Shown: one piece after another, positions 6,629-8,113 of the stretch | How positions within the stretch are numbered: position 1 is the stretch's first letter | Layout of the letters: every line of letters starts with the position of its first letter | Source: Bacteroidota bacterium | GTDB taxonomy: Bacteria; Bacteroidota; Bacteroidia; Chitinophagales; Chitinophagaceae | Length of the DNA stretch: 8,113 nucleotides | Reading direction: 5' to 3' | Assembly (NCBI GenBank): GCA_023392575.1 | Contig: JAEVYV010000140.1 | Location: forward strand, 1-8,113 | The notes under the pieces: model-generated | What the model was told of the DNA's origin: nothing | The model's input: only the letters and a program-made list of their open reading frames with translations | Database searches by the model: none | Position numbers and translations under genes: made by a program

Positions 6629-7477
6629 ATGCTAAAATCTATTTGCATTTATGGCGGTTTATTGGCTGGCCTTGCCGCCGCTCTGTTTTTAGTTGCCTGC
6701 CAGCAGAAAATGGCGCCCTCGGTAACGGATTCTCAAGGAACAAAAGCATGGACGTTTGAAAAAAAACCTGTGTGGGCTGATGAATTCAATATTGATGGCA
6801 AACCCGATTCTTCCAGGTGGGGCTACGACATCGGCGGCAGCGGCTGGGGCAACAACGAACTGCAGTTTTATACAGCCGGGGACAACGTTCGCATACAGAA
6901 TGGCCTGCTGATCATTGAAGCCAGAAAAGAACAAAGAGAAGAAAAGGCGTACACCTCCACAAGATTGGTCAGCAAGCACAAAGGCGATTTTTTATACGGA
7001 CGCTTTGAAGCGCGGGCAAAACTGCCAAAGGGCAGGGGGCTGTGGCCGGCCATCTGGATGTTGCCCACAGACTGGGTTTATGGCGGCTGGCCCCAATCGG
7101 GGGAGATTGATATTATGGAGCAGGTAGGTTTTGAACCCGACAAACTGCACATAAGCATTCACACAGAAGCCTACAACCATGTAAAAGGAACGCAAAAAAC
7201 CGCCACTACCATCATTCCCTCGGCAACGGATGACTTTCATTTATACCGGGTGGACTGGACACCGGAAGATATTAAGGGCTATATTGATGATAAGCTCATT
7301 TTTCGCTTTCCAAACGAACACAAAACCCCGGCGGAGTGGCCCTTTGATCAAAAATTTCACTGGCTGCTGAATGTAGCGGTTGGGGGCAACTGGGGCGGAC
7401 AAAAAGGCGTGGACGATTCCATTTTTCCGGCAACCCTGGAAGTGGATTATGTGCGGGTGTATCAACTGCTTCAGTAG
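6629..7477 (+). CDS. GH16 endo-beta-1,3(4)-glucanase (laminarinase type), lipoprotein
   Basis: This secreted glycoside hydrolase family 16 enzyme should cut beta-1,3- or mixed beta-1,3/1,4-glucans such as laminarin or fungal and plant cell-wall glucans with retention of configuration. It has 282 residues, about one GH16 domain. The N-terminus is an SPII signal with lipobox LVAC (Cys24), so the protein is anchored in a membrane, perhaps on the cell surface. The catalytic strand is GEIDIMEQVG: nucleophile Glu159, helper Asp161 and acid/base Glu164. The extra Met gives the ExDxxE spacing typical of the laminarinase group rather than lichenases. LWPAIWMLP (138-146) and NVAVGGNWGG (248-257) are further family landmarks. 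The gene lies between two minus-strand M16 genes: divergent from one with 63 bases between ATGs, convergent with the other with 22 bases between stops. No SusC/SusD or regulator is seen beside it, so it is not part of a visible polysaccharide utilisation locus. Confidence 0.94.
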   Translation: MLKSICIYGGLLAGLAAALFLVACQQKMAPSVTDSQGTKAWTFEKKPVWADEFNIDGKPDSSRWGYDIGGSGWGNNELQFYTAGDNVRIQNGLLIIEARKEQREEKAYTSTRLVSKHKGDFLYGRFEARAKLPKGRGLWPAIWMLPTDWVYGGWPQSGEIDIMEQVGFEPDKLHISIHTEAYNHVKGTQKTATTIIPSATDDFHLYRVDWTPEDIKGYIDDKLIFRFPNEHKTPAEWPFDQKFHWLLNVAVGGNWGGQKGVDDSIFPATLEVDYVRVYQLLQ

Positions 7478-7499
7478 AGGTTAATTCAAAATTTAAAAA

Positions 7500-8113
7500 T
7501 CAACTCTTGCTGCAATAATATAACGTGCTGCTGTTCTCTTCCCTGAAGATTTGATTGCTTTGTTCGTAAATATCCTCCACCGTTACCTTATTGTACCGAT
7601 CAAGCTCCGAATTCATTAAATGGGCATCGCCCAGCAGTTCGTAGAAAGCAAGGCTGTTGGCCCGGTTCATCAGGCTCATGTCCTCAAAGGCAATCATGCT
7701 TTCGGTTTTGTTTTTTACTTTTTGCAATTCTGCTTCGCTTACTTTCTCGCTCCTCAGTTTGTGCAGTTCTTCATGGATGGCGGCTTCGGCTTCTTCCATT
7801 TTCACACCTTTTACCAGCTTGCCTTCAATGGCCAGCAGTCCCGGATCGGTGGTTCCAAAATGATAGCATTCGATATTGCTGAACAATTTTTTCTCCTTCA
7901 CCAGCGATTGAAACAGGCGCGAAGAGCCACCCCCGCCCAGGATTTCGGTAATCAGGTCGGCCACATAATAGCGGTGGTCCATACGCGGATAAATGTGCCA
8001 GCATTTGTACAGGGCATCCAGCGGCACGTTGGCATGAACCTCGAGTTTTTTGCCGCTTGTTTGGGGTGGTTCTGCCGGTAATTGACGAAGGTATTTTTCG
8101 CCGGCCTCAATGG
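7500..8113 (-). CDS. M16-family peptidase, C-terminal domain only, 5' end outside window
   Basis: The frame is open from the right edge to the TGA at 7500-7502, giving the last 203 residues of an M16 protein; the GTG at 8027 lies within the frame and is not a real start. The visible part begins in the linker between the two M16 domains (EKYLRQLPA, then a short PP-containing stretch) and covers the second domain. It has the motif GGGGSSRLFQSLVKEKKLF at about 7937-7881, followed by the conserved Tyr in NIECY, which is the arginine-tyrosine substrate-binding pattern. The zinc-binding HxxEH, if present, would lie in the unseen first domain. The gene faces GH16 with only 22 bases between stops and points toward the inactive M16 homologue beyond it. 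It is a plausible catalytic partner of that protein, but catalytic competence cannot be judged here. Confidence 0.92.
   Translation of the reverse strand, partial: IEAGEKYLRQLPAEPPQTSGKKLEVHANVPLDALYKCWHIYPRMDHRYYVADLITEILGGGGSSRLFQSLVKEKKLFSNIECYHFGTTDPGLLAIEGKLVKGVKMEEAEAAIHEELHKLRSEKVSEAELQKVKNKTESMIAFEDMSLMNRANSLAFYELLGDAHLMNSELDRYNKVTVEDIYEQSNQIFREENSSTLYYCSKS

Noticed and set aside
7620..8081. 153-codon plus-strand open frame at the right end
   Set aside because: Antisense to the M16 C-terminal domain, which has clear family motifs; low-complexity Phe/Gln-rich translation.

Overview
The window looks like chromosomal DNA from a member of the Bacteroidota, probably a Chitinophagaceae-type soil or freshwater bacterium. 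This is inferred from three things. The E1 component of a branched-chain 2-oxoacid dehydrogenase is a single fused alpha-beta chain, which is common in this phylum. Several intergenic stretches carry close matches to the Bacteroidota -7 promoter element TAnnTTTG, with little Shine-Dalgarno signal. The secreted proteins are lipoproteins with SPII signals. No RNA genes, CRISPR arrays, insertion sequences or phage modules are visible, and no stretch above 300 bases lacks a gene.

Layout from left to right. (1) The C-terminal catalytic domain of an S9 (DPP-type) serine peptidase on the + strand, cut by the left edge. It ends at a strong hairpin shared with the convergent gene. (2) A minus-strand cluster, read right to left: a small four-helix membrane protein of the YvlD/phage-holin superfamily IV type, the fused 2-oxoacid dehydrogenase E1, and a six-helix voltage-gated potassium-type channel with a C-terminal zinc ribbon. 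The first two are 16 bases apart and are probably co-transcribed from a promoter near 4067-4074. (3) A minus-strand lipoprotein made of six Asp-box (BNR) repeats, ending at its own intrinsic terminator. (4) A minus-strand M16-family protein whose zinc-binding HxxEH motif is missing. (5) A plus-strand lipoprotein GH16 endo-beta-glucanase. (6) The C-terminal half of a second M16 peptidase on the minus strand, cut by the right edge.

The two M16 genes have the orientation expected of the active/inactive M16 pair that Bacteroidota often encode side by side. Here the GH16 gene sits between them in the opposite orientation, with only 22 bases on one side and a short divergent promoter region on the other. 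That is the most notable arrangement in the window. The remaining content is housekeeping or common accessory genes, and I see no clear evidence of a new defence or mobile system.
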